Source of the DNA: Allorhodopirellula solitaria
GTDB taxonomy: Bacteria; Planctomycetota; Planctomycetia; Pirellulales; Pirellulaceae
DNA length: 64,000 nucleotides
Direction: 5' to 3'
Assembly: GCF_007859855.1 (NCBI RefSeq)
Contig: NZ_SJPK01000018.1
Coordinates: 1 to 64,000 of the forward strand
This document shows, one piece after another, positions 55,032 through 64,000 of this stretch. Made by a program: the position numbers and the translations under genes. Numbering within the stretch: the first letter of the stretch is position 1; each line of letters begins with the position of its first letter. Below the pieces are notes generated by a model. It searched no databases. It was not told the origin of the DNA and was given only the letters and a program-made list of their open reading frames with translations.

Positions 55032-57125
55032 ATGGCCGCCGACATATCCAAGCTGCGAAATATTGGCATCATTGCTCACATCGATGCGGGCAAAACCACT
55101 GTCACCGAGCGGATGCTCTATCTCAGTGGGGAGAAGCACCGGGTCGGCCGTGTCGACCATGGAACCACCGATACCGATGACGATCCGGAGGAACAGGAAC
55201 GCGGGATCACCATCTTCAGCGCCTGTGTGAAGTACAAGTGGGGCGATTACAACATCAACCTGCTCGACACCCCTGGCCACGTCGACTTCACCGCTGAGGT
55301 CGAACGCTGCCTGCGTGTTCTCGATGGGGCTGTCGTCGTATTCTCCGCTCGCGAGGGTGTCGAGGCTCAGAGCGAGACGGTGTGGCGGCAAGCGGATCGC
55401 TACGAGGTCCCTCGTATCGTCTTCATCAACAAAATGGATCGTGAGGGAGCGAGTTTCGACGACGTCTTCGGTGACATTGGCCCTCGTTTGGGCGGACGCC
55501 CCGTGGCTGTCGAAATTCCTGTCGGGCAAGGCCCGACCCACGTCGCCGACCCATTTCGTGGAGTAATCGATCTCGTCGATATGAAGCTGGTGCAGTTCGA
55601 TCCGGAGACCGAGGGCAAAACGGTCACGGAAGTCGACCTGCCCAGCGAGCTGCGCGACGATGCCATGCTCTGGCGTGAGCAATTGATGGAGGTCGTCTAC
55701 GAACTCAGCGAAGAGGCCATGACGTTGGCCATGGAGGAAAAGGAGGTGCCCCGAGAGGTTGTGCTCGCGGCGCTCCGCAAGGGATGTATCGAGCGGAAGA
55801 TTCAGCCGGTGTTTTGTGGTTCGGCGTTACATGGGATCGGTGTCCAGCCGCTGATGACGGGCGTCGGCAATTTCCTGCCCAGCCCGCTCGATCGCCCACC
55901 GGTCGAGGGCATCACACCGGGCAAGGAAGATAAACCGCAGACGCGGAAGCCTGATATCAAGGAACCGTTCTGCGGGCTGGTCTTTAAAATCCTGCCCGCC
56001 AAAACCGGCGATAATTATTGGATTCGTATCTACAGCGGCACGCTCGAGCAGAATTCACGTGTTTTTTGTCCGAACCGAGACAAGAAAGAAAACGTGGCAC
56101 AGATCTGGCAGATCCATGCGACGAAAAAGGAACGCGATGGCCAGAGCGACTCGGTCGGCGCCGGCGATATCTGCTGCGTCATCGGACCGCGGTTCGCCAT
56201 CACTGGTGATACCGTTTGTGAAACCAAGGCTCCAGTTCAACTCCCGACGATCCAGTTCGCCGAAGCGGTGTTGTCGATGGCGATCGAACCCGAGAGCACA
56301 GCCGACCGCAAGAAGCTCGAAGAAACGCTCGACATGCTACGGCGGCAAGACCCCACCTTCCGCGCGGTCGAAAACGAGGAGCTCGGACAGACCATCATCA
56401 GTGGGATGGGAGAATTGCACCTCGAAGTCATCCAGCACCGCTTGACCCGCGATTTCAATCTGAACGTCAAGTTCTACAAGCCGCGGGTCAACTACCGAGA
56501 GACAATCAGTGGTCAGGCGGACGTGACGGGCCAGTGCAACCGGGTCGTCGGCGCCAACACGATGTTCGCCCGGTTGAAGACCCGCGTGCTGCCTGCCGAG
56601 AACCCGTCGGCGCCGGTTGTCGTGTTTGATCGTCTGCCGCCGGATTGTGGGCTCCCCAACGCAGTGCGAACTGCCGCGATCGAAGAAATCCGCGAGCGGG
56701 CCGGTGGTGGGGGCGTGATCGCCGGCTTCCCGCTTTCAGGAGTGCGATTCGAAGTCTACGAGGCGGAGATGCAGGAAGAGGGCAGTGACGAGGTCGCCTT
56801 CCGAATTGCCGCCGGTGACGCTTTCGAATCCGGCATCCAAGCAGCTGGGCCTGTCCTGCTCGAACCCGTGATGCGTGTCGAGGTCACCACACCGGATGAC
56901 TACATGGGTGAGATCGTGGGGGACCTCCAGCAGCGGCGGGCCATAATCGCTTCAACGGAGACACGCGGCGCCATGACCGTCATCGTCGCCCACGCGCCTT
57001 TGAAAGAAATGTTCGGATACAGCAGCGCCATTCGCAGTCTCAGCCAAGGACGCGCGGGCAGCAGCATGGAACCCCATGGGTACCAGCCTGCACCGCAGGA
57101 AGACGCTCAAAGCTTCCAGTTCTGA
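55032..57125 (+). CDS. fusA: Elongation factor G
   Basis: 697 residues from ATG 55032 (an upstream TTG gives three more). GTP-binding motifs: AHIDAGKTT (G1), RGITI (G2), DTPGHVDF (G3), NKMD (G4). Domains II-V follow in order, with the EF-G signature SGMGELHLEVI and LSQGRAGSSMEPHGYQPAP at the end. Upstream of G2 the sequence is TDTDDDPEEQERGITI, not the usual MDWMEQEQERG; this recalls EF-G paralogs (such as spdEFG types known in planctomycetes). By position, after rpsL-rpsG, it is likely the main translocase. No tuf gene follows. Confidence 0.92.
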   Translation: MAADISKLRNIGIIAHIDAGKTTVTERMLYLSGEKHRVGRVDHGTTDTDDDPEEQERGITIFSACVKYKWGDYNINLLDTPGHVDFTAEVERCLRVLDGAVVVFSAREGVEAQSETVWRQADRYEVPRIVFINKMDREGASFDDVFGDIGPRLGGRPVAVEIPVGQGPTHVADPFRGVIDLVDMKLVQFDPETEGKTVTEVDLPSELRDDAMLWREQLMEVVYELSEEAMTLAMEEKEVPREVVLAALRKGCIERKIQPVFCGSALHGIGVQPLMTGVGNFLPSPLDRPPVEGITPGKEDKPQTRKPDIKEPFCGLVFKILPAKTGDNYWIRIYSGTLEQNSRVFCPNRDKKENVAQIWQIHATKKERDGQSDSVGAGDICCVIGPRFAITGDTVCETKAPVQLPTIQFAEAVLSMAIEPESTADRKKLEETLDMLRRQDPTFRAVENEELGQTIISGMGELHLEVIQHRLTRDFNLNVKFYKPRVNYRETISGQADVTGQCNRVVGANTMFARLKTRVLPAENPSAPVVVFDRLPPDCGLPNAVRTAAIEEIRERAGGGGVIAGFPLSGVRFEVYEAEMQEEGSDEVAFRIAAGDAFESGIQAAGPVLLEPVMRVEVTTPDDYMGEIVGDLQQRRAIIASTETRGAMTVIVAHAPLKEMFGYSSAIRSLSQGRAGSSMEPHGYQPAPQEDAQSFQF

Positions 57126-57347
57126 ATTCTCGCCATCGTTGCGAGCGGGCGCCAATTCTCCGGACGCGCTGCGGTCGAGGGCGTTGATCCGTCCTCTTTG
57201 TTAGCTCAGGCGCAGGCGACATTCTAGAAAACTCTCGGCGGCAACGCTCACTGCCGCCTCGCCAACGGCTATGATGGGCAGGCTGGTATCGTTTTGCCAA
57301 TGGATTTCTAACGAGATCCAATCCTGTTCCCATCCGGAGATTTCACG

Positions 57348-58382
57348 ATGTCGCAGACGGCTGTGCCCGAGAACCAAGTCGCCCCGGCAGCGACGCTCAG
57401 TGACGACGACGTCCAAGCGGTCGATCGGTTGGGCAAGATTCACAACCGCCTCCGGGATGAGCTCGCACGGGTGATCGTGGGTCAGCGTGATACGATCGAT
57501 CTATTGTTGGTTTGTTTGTTTGCCCGGCGGCATGCGTTGCTGATGGGCGTGCCGGGGTTGGCCAAGACACTCTTGGTCAGCAAGCTGGCCGAGACGATGT
57601 CGCTTCAGTTCAGCCGCATCCAGTTCACGCCCGATTTGATGCCGATGGACATCACCGGCACGGATATCTTGCAGGACAACGGTCAGGGGCGGCGCGAGTT
57701 CGAGTTTGCCCATGGCCCCGTGTTCGCCAACATCATTTTGGCGGATGAGATCAATCGTGCACCGCCTAAAACGCAAGCGGCGATGTTGGAGGCGATGCAG
57801 GAACAGCGCATCACGGTCGTCGGCAAAGGCTTCGACCTGCCATCGCCGTTCATGGTCCTGGCGACACAGAACCCTGTTGAGCAGGAGGGCACGTATCCCT
57901 TGCCCGAAGCACAGCTCGATCGATTCATGGCATTGATCGAACTGGATTATCCGTCGGAGGCCGAAGAGATCGCCATCGCCCGGTCGACAACGGGATCGGG
58001 GCTACCATCGCTCGAGCAGCTGATGACCGCTGAGGACATCCTCGCTCACCAAGAGCTCGTCCGGCGGATCCCCGTGCCCGACCACATCTACACGCAGGCT
58101 GCTCAATTGGTTCGCAAGACACGACCGGGAGGCGGCACGGCGCCGGAGTGGTTGCTGCCACTGGTCTCGTGGGGGGCGGGGCCACGAGCGGTCCAGGATC
58201 TCATATTGGGTGCCAAGGCGCGGGCGGCTTTGGAGGGTTCGTACATGGTGCGCAGCGAGGATGTTCGCTATGTGGCGCTGCCGGTGTTGACGCACCGGTT
58301 GATCACGACGTTCGCGGCCCAGGCCGAAGGGTTGTCGGCCAGCGATATCGTCAAACGCTTGTTGAGCGAAGAAGCCCAATAG
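57348..58382 (+). CDS. MoxR-family AAA+ ATPase (second copy)
   Basis: 344 residues; CCGGAGA ribosome-binding site eight bases before the ATG. Walker A GVPGLAKT, Walker B ILADEINRAPPKTQAAMLEAM, and [22 protein letters not shown]. Unlike the copy at 32084 it lacks the Pro/Gln tail. It starts an operon of five genes (moxR, DUF58, two VWA-type membrane proteins, membrane protein), the arrangement known from Bat/aerotolerance and other MoxR-VWA systems. Confidence 0.93.
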   Translation: MSQTAVPENQVAPAATLSDDDVQAVDRLGKIHNRLRDELARVIVGQRDTIDLLLVCLFARRHALLMGVPGLAKTLLVSKLAETMSLQFSRIQFTPDLMPMDITGTDILQDNGQGRREFEFAHGPVFANIILADEINRAPPKTQAAMLEAMQEQRITVVGKGFDLPSPFMVLATQNPVEQEGTYPLPEAQLDRFMALIELDYPSEAEEIAIARSTTGSGLPSLEQLMTAEDILAHQELVRRIPVPDHIYTQAAQLVRKTRPGGGTAPEWLLPLVSWGAGPRAVQDLILGAKARAALEGSYMVRSEDVRYVALPVLTHRLITTFAAQAEGLSASDIVKRLLSEEAQ

Positions 58383-58383
58383 T

Positions 58384-59328
58384 ATGTGGAACCAACAGCA
58401 GCCGCGTGACTTTCTCGATCCTGCTGTGTTGGCAGCGCTCGGAGGGATGCCGTTGATGGCTCGTCGCCCGATGCGAGGGTCGGTGTCAGGGATGCACACC
58501 AGTCCAACGCGTGGTTCGAGCGTGGAGTTCGCCCAGTATCGCAAGTACGTGCCGGGCGACGATCTGCGCCGTCTCGATTGGCGGGCCCACGGGCGTAGCG
58601 ATCGCTACTACGTCAAGGAGTTCGAGGCCGATACGAATTTGCGCTGTTGTCTCGTCGTCGACACAAGTGGATCGATGGAGTTTGGCACGGTTGCGGAAAA
58701 GGCGAGCGATGCGGTGACGAAGAAGACGCTCACCAAACTGCAGTATGCACGGCGGTTGGCGGCCACGATCGGCTATCTCGCGGTCGGACAAGGCGACGCG
58801 GTGGGCCTTTCCTGCGTGGCCGGAGGGATCGTCAAGCATTTGCCAGCACTGCGGAATCCATCGCACTTGCGGGCCATCTTCGATATTCTCGAGGAGATTC
58901 GTGGTCAGGGTGAGACGCACCTCGTCGAAGTCTTGCACGAGCTCGCCGAAACGACGCGGCAGGGAGCGATGATCATTGTCATGTCGGACTTCTTCGTCGA
59001 CCCCGATTTGCTGCGGGGTTGTTTCGAGCATATTCGATTCCGCAAACATGACCTATCGCTGTTTCACCTGCTCGATCCGATGGAGCTGAGTTTTTCATTT
59101 GGGCGGCCGACGCGATTTTTGGACATGGAGGGGGGAACCGCGATCTTTGCCGAACCGAGCGAGATCGCCGACCGCTATCATCAAGCTTTGCAGCAGTACC
59201 TCGAGAACATGCAGGAGATCGTCACGCAGACCGGGGTGGACTACCACCGGGTGAGCATGGATGAATCCTATCAAGATGTTTTGACGCGGTTCCTGACCCG
59301 GCGTGCGACAGCGAGGAAGGTGCGATGA
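58384..59328 (+). CDS. DUF58 protein with VWA-like fold
   Basis: 314 residues, starting one base after the moxR stop. The DUF58 signature is YVPGDDLRRLDWRAHGRSDRYYVKEFE, followed by a VWA-like metal-ion site (CLVVDTSGSMEFG). The remainder (IIVMSDFFVDPDLLRG) continues the fold. No membrane segment. Works with the MoxR ATPase; substrate unknown. Its last bases overlap the next ATG. Confidence 0.92.
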   Translation: MWNQQQPRDFLDPAVLAALGGMPLMARRPMRGSVSGMHTSPTRGSSVEFAQYRKYVPGDDLRRLDWRAHGRSDRYYVKEFEADTNLRCCLVVDTSGSMEFGTVAEKASDAVTKKTLTKLQYARRLAATIGYLAVGQGDAVGLSCVAGGIVKHLPALRNPSHLRAIFDILEEIRGQGETHLVEVLHELAETTRQGAMIIVMSDFFVDPDLLRGCFEHIRFRKHDLSLFHLLDPMELSFSFGRPTRFLDMEGGTAIFAEPSEIADRYHQALQQYLENMQEIVTQTGVDYHRVSMDESYQDVLTRFLTRRATARKVR

Positions 59329-61433
59329 GTTTTCTGCAGCCCTGGATGCTGGTGGCTCTGCCGTTGGCATTGATCCCGATCATCATCCATTTGATCAACC
59401 AACGTCGGTTTCAATCGACGCAGTGGGCCGCGATGATGTTTCTGTTATCGGCCAATCGAATGAATCGCGGTTATGCGAAGATTCGCCAATGGTTGATTCT
59501 GGCGCTGCGAGCACTCGTGATCGCAGCGTTGGTGTTTGCCATCGGTCGGCCGATCGCCAGTGGATTGTTGGGTGGTTCGGTCGCAGGATCGATCACGGGT
59601 CGCGGTCCTGCCAATACGATCGTGCTGTTGGATCGATCGCCATCGATGCAGGCCAGTAGCGATGGGACATCACGGACCAAGCTGGAGACCGGTGTTGCGG
59701 AGATCGCCGAGACCTTGCAAACAATCGGCACGCAGCGGTTGGTGTTGATTGAGAGCAATGCGGTGACGCCTCGTGAAGTCGCCTCACCGGCGGATCTACT
59801 GGAACTGCCCGAGGCGGGGCCGTCCGATGCGTCGGCGGACATCCCGGCGATGATGCTAGCTGCGTTGGACCATATCAATGCCAACCAACTCGGCCAGACC
59901 GAGATTTGGATCTGTTCAGACCTGCGCAGTCACGACTGGCGGGGGGATGACGGGCGTTGGTCATCGCTGCAGGATGCGTTTGCGGAATTTGGCCGGCGTG
60001 TCCGGTTTCGGTTGCTCGCCTTTGCGAAGCCCGCGATTGCGGGCAGCACCGTGACGGACAATCGATCGGTGCGCATGGACGACGCTCACCTCGAGAAATC
60101 GGACGATGACGCCGAATCGGAAGTGCTGATCTCGCTCAAAATCACTGCGGATGAGGAAGACGCTGAGGTCGCCGCGCAGAGCGTTCCCGTGACGCTCGAT
60201 CTCGATCAATCGCGGAGTGTGGTCGACGTGGGTATGCGCGGCGGCGTGGGCCAGATCAGCGGGCATCGCGTGCCTCTCTCACGCGAGCAAACACAGGGTT
60301 ACGGATCGGTAGCGATCCCAGCGGATTTCAATGCGGCGGACAATCGATACTACTTCACCTTCGATACACCGCCGCCCCAGCGGACGGTTGTGGTCAGCGA
60401 CAACGAAGAGATCGGCCGCGTGTTGAAATTGGCCGCTGAGATTACGCCGGACGAGAATTTGCAGAGTGTGGCGGAAGTGGTTTCACCGCGCGACTTGGCC
60501 GGGATCTCTTGGGAAGACGTTTCTTTAGTACTGTGGCAGGCTGCATTGCCGAGTGGGCCAGACTCAGGCGGGCCAGACTCGAGTGGACCAGACTCGGGGG
60601 GCGATGCAGCGGCGATGTTGCAATCGTTCGTCGATCGCGGTGGCCGGGTGATCTTCTTTCCGCCCGAATCGAGCGGTGAGCTGGCGGCGTCGGCGGAACT
60701 CTTTGGGATGCAGTGGCAACAGTGGGAGGACGTCGAAGGCGAGCACGCGGTGAGTTCCTGGCGCGGTGATGCCGATCTGCTCGCGGCGACGATGGCGGGC
60801 AGTGGGTTACCGGTTGGAACGCTGCGGGTGAACCGCTCGGTAGGGATTGAGGGAGAGGCGACGGCGTTGGCGAAATTGGCCGATGGGTCGCCGCTATTGT
60901 CGCGAGTGCCCACTCCCCAGGGCGGCGTTTATTTTTGCAGTACCACACCGCTGGCCAAGGATTCCTCGTTGGCGGCCGATGGTGTCGTGTTGTACGTCAT
61001 GATTCAGCGTGCCTTGGCCGCTGGGGCCTTGTCCTTGGGCAACACGTCCCAGGTCGATGCGGGTGCTGTTCCCGCGTCCGAAGCGGAGCGATGGCAGCGG
61101 TTGGCAGGTCGCGACTCGGCATTGTCGAGTGAAAACGCTTTCGTCGCCGGCGTTTTTCGCGATCGCGATAGCGGTCGGTTGATAGCGATCAATCGCAGTG
61201 CCGACGAAGATGCGATATCGACGCTCGGTGATGAGCAAGTCGAGGCTTTGTTTGGCGACTTGCCTTTCGTGCGCGTCGATCGGACGGCGGGCCGATCCAA
61301 CTCGCTCGTCGAAGAGGTCTGGCGAGCGTTCTTGATCCTGATGCTGGTCGCGATGATTGGTGAGGCGTGTTTATGTTTGCCGCGATTGCGTCCGGCTGAC
61401 GATTCGGCTGTGCGTGAGGGGGTCTCGGCATGA
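59325..61433 (+). CDS. BatA-type membrane protein with VWA-like domain
   Basis: 702 residues; ATGA overlap with the DUF58 gene. The N-terminus (SFLQPWMLVALPLALIPIIIHLINQRRFQ) and IRQWLILALRALVIAALVFAIGRP are the two helices of the BatA/aerotolerance N-terminal domain. A VWA-like segment follows (TIVLLDRSPSMQASSDG, Asp-x-Ser-x-Ser). Near residue 415 is a short run of three GPDS(G/S) units from a 15-base DNA repeat. A last hydrophobic helix (AFLILMLVAMIGEACLCL) closes the protein. Confidence 0.88.
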   Translation: MSFLQPWMLVALPLALIPIIIHLINQRRFQSTQWAAMMFLLSANRMNRGYAKIRQWLILALRALVIAALVFAIGRPIASGLLGGSVAGSITGRGPANTIVLLDRSPSMQASSDGTSRTKLETGVAEIAETLQTIGTQRLVLIESNAVTPREVASPADLLELPEAGPSDASADIPAMMLAALDHINANQLGQTEIWICSDLRSHDWRGDDGRWSSLQDAFAEFGRRVRFRLLAFAKPAIAGSTVTDNRSVRMDDAHLEKSDDDAESEVLISLKITADEEDAEVAAQSVPVTLDLDQSRSVVDVGMRGGVGQISGHRVPLSREQTQGYGSVAIPADFNAADNRYYFTFDTPPPQRTVVVSDNEEIGRVLKLAAEITPDENLQSVAEVVSPRDLAGISWEDVSLVLWQAALPSGPDSGGPDSSGPDSGGDAAAMLQSFVDRGGRVIFFPPESSGELAASAELFGMQWQQWEDVEGEHAVSSWRGDADLLAATMAGSGLPVGTLRVNRSVGIEGEATALAKLADGSPLLSRVPTPQGGVYFCSTTPLAKDSSLAADGVVLYVMIQRALAAGALSLGNTSQVDAGAVPASEAERWQRLAGRDSALSSENAFVAGVFRDRDSGRLIAINRSADEDAISTLGDEQVEALFGDLPFVRVDRTAGRSNSLVEEVWRAFLILMLVAMIGEACLCLPRLRPADDSAVREGVSA

Positions 61434-63706
61434 TCCAAACCAACTCGATTTCATTTGCATGGACACCTGCCACCGCGACGATTGCCGTGTTCGCCGTAGT
61501 GGCGACGGCGGTGTTGGGGTTCATTGCTTGCCGGCGCAGTCGTTGGCGAGGTGCGACGGTGGCACTCGAAGGCCTGCGGTTAACGATGGTTTCGATCGCA
61601 GCCTTACTATTGGGAGGCCCTGAGTGGGTCGAGCAGTATCGTCCCGACGAGAAGCCCGTCGTGGCGGTGTTGTGGGATGAATCGGCGAGCATGCAGACAC
61701 GCGATGCGTCGCTCAATGCGGAATCTCGCGGCGATGCGATCGCGCCGCTGACCGAGGCGAGCACGTGGCGGTCCCTGCAGGATCGCGCCGACGTGGTGAT
61801 TGAGCCATTTGCCGAGACTCAAGCAGCGTCAGGTTCGGCCGTCAAAGTCAACACCATCTCCAGTGCAGAGGATGGTGCCGCCAGCGGCGGTGACGTGGGG
61901 GACGGCCAAACCGGCGACGATGAGGCGGGGACGGACTTGGCCAGCCCGTTGATCGATGCGGCCAAAAAACACGACAACCTGCTCGGCGTGGTATTGGCAT
62001 CGGACGGTGATTGGAACCAGGGTTCGGCACCGGTCCAAGCCGCGACCCGGTTGCGGTCGCTGGGGATTCCGGTCTTTGCCTTCCCGGTTGGCAGCGACAC
62101 GCGTTTGCCCGATGTGGAACTACTCAGTTTTGACGTGCCGACGTTTGCCATCGCGGGGAAGCGCGTGCGCATCCCGTTTTCAATCGAAAGTTCGCTGCCG
62201 CGCGATCATCAGGCGACCGTGACGATGAAAACCAACGAGGGCGAGACGATCGAGAAGGATGTGCGTGTCCAGGCGATGGGCCGGACCAATAGTTCGATCG
62301 ATTGGCAGCCCGAGTCACTCGGTGAGACCTCCCTGACGCTTCAGGTATCGCCGACGACGGGCGAAGTTCGCGATGACAACAATGAGTTGACCGCACCGAT
62401 TTCGATTCGTGAAGAGAAACTTCGCGTGCTCGTGGTCGAATCGGTGCCCCGCTGGGAGTACCGCTATCTGCGCAACGCGCTGTCGCGGGATCCTGGGGTG
62501 GATGTTTCGTGTTTGTTGTTCCATCCTGGCTTGGACAAGCACGGGGGCGGGAACGCCGACTACATTAGTGAGTTCCCGGCCACGAAAGCGGAGCTGTCGG
62601 AGTACGACGTGGTGTTCATCGGTGACGTTGGCATCGACGATGGACAGCTGACGATCGAACAATGTGAGTGGCTGCGGGGGCTGGTCGGGCAACAGGCCAG
62701 TGGGATTGTGTTCATGCCGGGTTGGCAGGGGCGTGAATTCAGTTTGCTCGACACTCCACTCGGTGAACTGATTCCCGTCGTGATGGACGATGCTCAGCCG
62801 CGTGGATGGGGATCGCGCACGGCGCAGCACTTTGAGTTGACCGAACTCGGCCGGCGAAGTTTGTTGACCAAGCTTGCTGACACCGCTGACGAGAACCTTG
62901 AGGTGTGGGGGAATCTGCCCGGTTTCCAGTGGTACGCGCCCGTCGTGCGAGCCAAACCGGGGACCGAGACGCTGTGTGTGCACCAGGAAACGAGCAACCA
63001 ATTTGGGCGGCTGCCCCTGCTCGTGACACGCACCTTCGGTGGCGGCAAGGTGCTGTTCATGGGTACCGATGGGGCCTGGCGGTGGCGAAAGGGCGTCGAG
63101 GACCTCTATCACTACCGGTTCTGGGGCCAGGTTGTCCGCTGGATGGCGTATCGCCGCAGCATGACGTCGGGCGAGAACATGTATTTGTATCAATCACCCG
63201 AGCGGCCGCGGGTGCGGCAAACCGTGACGGTCAACGCCAACGTGATGGAATCCAATGGGGAACCGCTCAGCAAGGGCGACGTGACCCTGAGGATTGTCTC
63301 GCCAGCGGGCCAGATCGAAACGATTTCGATGGGATCGGTTGGCGAGGAGTGGGGGGCATTTTCCGGCCGGTTCACGCCGCAGGAGCACGGTATGCATGAG
63401 TTGACGCTGTTTTGCAAAGAGACCGGCGACACGTTGCAGACCAAACTGCTGATCCAGGGCACGTCGCGCGAACAGATCGGCAAACCGGCTCGACCGGAGG
63501 TTTTGGAAGAGATCGCCCGTGTCACGCGAGGGCAAATTTTGACCGTTGACCGGGTCGAGGACGTGGTACAATGGCTCGCTGCGATGCCCGATCCTCCGCC
63601 CTCGGTGCGGCGCGTCGCGTTGTGGAGTCATCCGGTTGTGGTCGGATTATTCGTCGCCCTATTGGCGCTATTTTGGATCGCACGCAAGGGAGTTGGATTG
63701 ATATGA
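61430..63706 (+). CDS. Large membrane protein with VWA-like and class I GATase-like parts
   Basis: 758 residues; ATGA overlap with the previous gene. Two N-terminal helices (ATIAVFAVVATAVLGFIAC; LRLTMVSIAALLLGG) precede a VWA-like site (AVLWDESASMQTRD). The centre carries a class I glutamine amidotransferase-like fold (VLVVESVPRWEYRYLRNALSRDPGVDVSCLLF) commonly found in planctomycete proteins of this operon type. A C-terminal helix (VVVGLFVALLALFWIAR) ends it. The C-terminal region (about 630-700) is beta-rich. Probably exposed outside the membrane. Confidence 0.88.
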   Translation: MIQTNSISFAWTPATATIAVFAVVATAVLGFIACRRSRWRGATVALEGLRLTMVSIAALLLGGPEWVEQYRPDEKPVVAVLWDESASMQTRDASLNAESRGDAIAPLTEASTWRSLQDRADVVIEPFAETQAASGSAVKVNTISSAEDGAASGGDVGDGQTGDDEAGTDLASPLIDAAKKHDNLLGVVLASDGDWNQGSAPVQAATRLRSLGIPVFAFPVGSDTRLPDVELLSFDVPTFAIAGKRVRIPFSIESSLPRDHQATVTMKTNEGETIEKDVRVQAMGRTNSSIDWQPESLGETSLTLQVSPTTGEVRDDNNELTAPISIREEKLRVLVVESVPRWEYRYLRNALSRDPGVDVSCLLFHPGLDKHGGGNADYISEFPATKAELSEYDVVFIGDVGIDDGQLTIEQCEWLRGLVGQQASGIVFMPGWQGREFSLLDTPLGELIPVVMDDAQPRGWGSRTAQHFELTELGRRSLLTKLADTADENLEVWGNLPGFQWYAPVVRAKPGTETLCVHQETSNQFGRLPLLVTRTFGGGKVLFMGTDGAWRWRKGVEDLYHYRFWGQVVRWMAYRRSMTSGENMYLYQSPERPRVRQTVTVNANVMESNGEPLSKGDVTLRIVSPAGQIETISMGSVGEEWGAFSGRFTPQEHGMHELTLFCKETGDTLQTKLLIQGTSREQIGKPARPEVLEEIARVTRGQILTVDRVEDVVQWLAAMPDPPPSVRRVALWSHPVVVGLFVALLALFWIARKGVGLI

Positions 63707-64000
63707 GTGATGTCACGAATTCGTCCGTGGACCCGAAACCGGCGACTTCGCCGCCGCCGAGCCTATCATCGCCGCACCACGGTTCGCTGCGAGTCCCCGA
63801 TTCGCTGCAGCAGCAATTGCTCGCCTACCGCAGTCATGTGTGGCGGATCAAGCTGGTCGAAGCGGTTGCGATCGCGGTCTTTGGGATCGCTGCGGCGTTC
63901 TTAGTTGTCTACGGATGGGACCGCTTGGCCGACACGCCTCGAGCGATCCGGACGGGGCTGCTCATCGCGGCGGTGGCGTTGATGGCGATCGTGCCTTGGT
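63703..64000 (+). CDS. Membrane protein, last gene of the MoxR operon, cut by the window edge
   Basis: The ATG at 63703 overlaps the stop of the previous gene (ATGA). The first 99 codons give a Pro/Ser-rich lead (PKPATSPPPSLSSPHHGS) and then two hydrophobic helices (LVEAVAIAVFGIAAAFLVVYG; IRTGLLIAAVALMAIVPW). The rest is outside the window, so the family cannot be named. The tight coupling places it in the same unit. Confidence 0.75.
   Translation, partial: MSDVTNSSVDPKPATSPPPSLSSPHHGSLRVPDSLQQQLLAYRSHVWRIKLVEAVAIAVFGIAAAFLVVYGWDRLADTPRAIRTGLLIAAVALMAIVPW

Overview
The window looks like the chromosome of a planctomycete of the Pirellulaceae (Rhodopirellula-like). Pointers are a long Cys-rich YTV-repeat protein of the type described from the Rhodopirellula baltica cell wall, two DUF1559 prepilin-like proteins each paired with a tiny lipoprotein, an ASPIC/UnbV (CRTAC1) protein, two MoxR ATPases with DUF58/VWA/DUF4159 partners, a short rpsL-rpsG-fusA group with no tuf beside it, and dispersed intergenic repeats. 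The assignment is by gene content; no alignment was run.

Layout. 1-12 kb is a rearranged accessory region. It holds three pieces of RHS genes, all on the minus strand: a fragment at the left edge; a long 5'-truncated gene with a private 223-residue tail followed by a small lipoprotein (candidate immunity partner); and a C-terminal core fragment at 11.2-11.95 kb. Between them lie an IS1182-type element that cuts the 5' end of the long RHS gene, and a four-gene transposon (Zn-ribbon protein, DDE transposase, ExeA/TniB-like ATPase, DnaG-type CHC2 zinc-finger protein). The transposon ends can be read from the sequence: TGTTACCGACC inverted termini plus an array of AATTCGG sites. The first 127 bases of the window recur exactly at 11825-11951.

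12-36 kb is mostly housekeeping: hemW, metG, a truncated glycosyltransferase-like gene, a zinc alcohol dehydrogenase, a transglutaminase-like protein, a secreted DinB-like protein with a small partner, a fatty acid desaturase, serC-serA, an atypical SDR, a sigma-54 response regulator, a DUF1559/lipoprotein pair, a DUF4159 protein translationally coupled to yraN and divergent from a MoxR gene, hisA, thyA, and a peroxiredoxin-like protein.

36-51 kb has tRNA-Glu with a clear promoter and terminator, csrA, small unknown genes (one behind a sigma-54-type promoter), a thioredoxin-fold lipoprotein without catalytic cysteines, a repeat-rich gap, the YTV protein, a PAS-GAF-REC regulator with a small partner, a second DUF1559/lipoprotein pair, and a TPR/CRTAC1 pair. 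51-64 kb has a secreted alpha/beta hydrolase, dapA, rpsL, rpsG, fusA, and a tightly coupled moxR-DUF58-VWA-VWA-membrane protein operon that runs off the window.

The strongest candidates for something new are the four-gene transposon with its readable ends and the RHS locus with candidate toxin tail, immunity gene and displaced core fragments.
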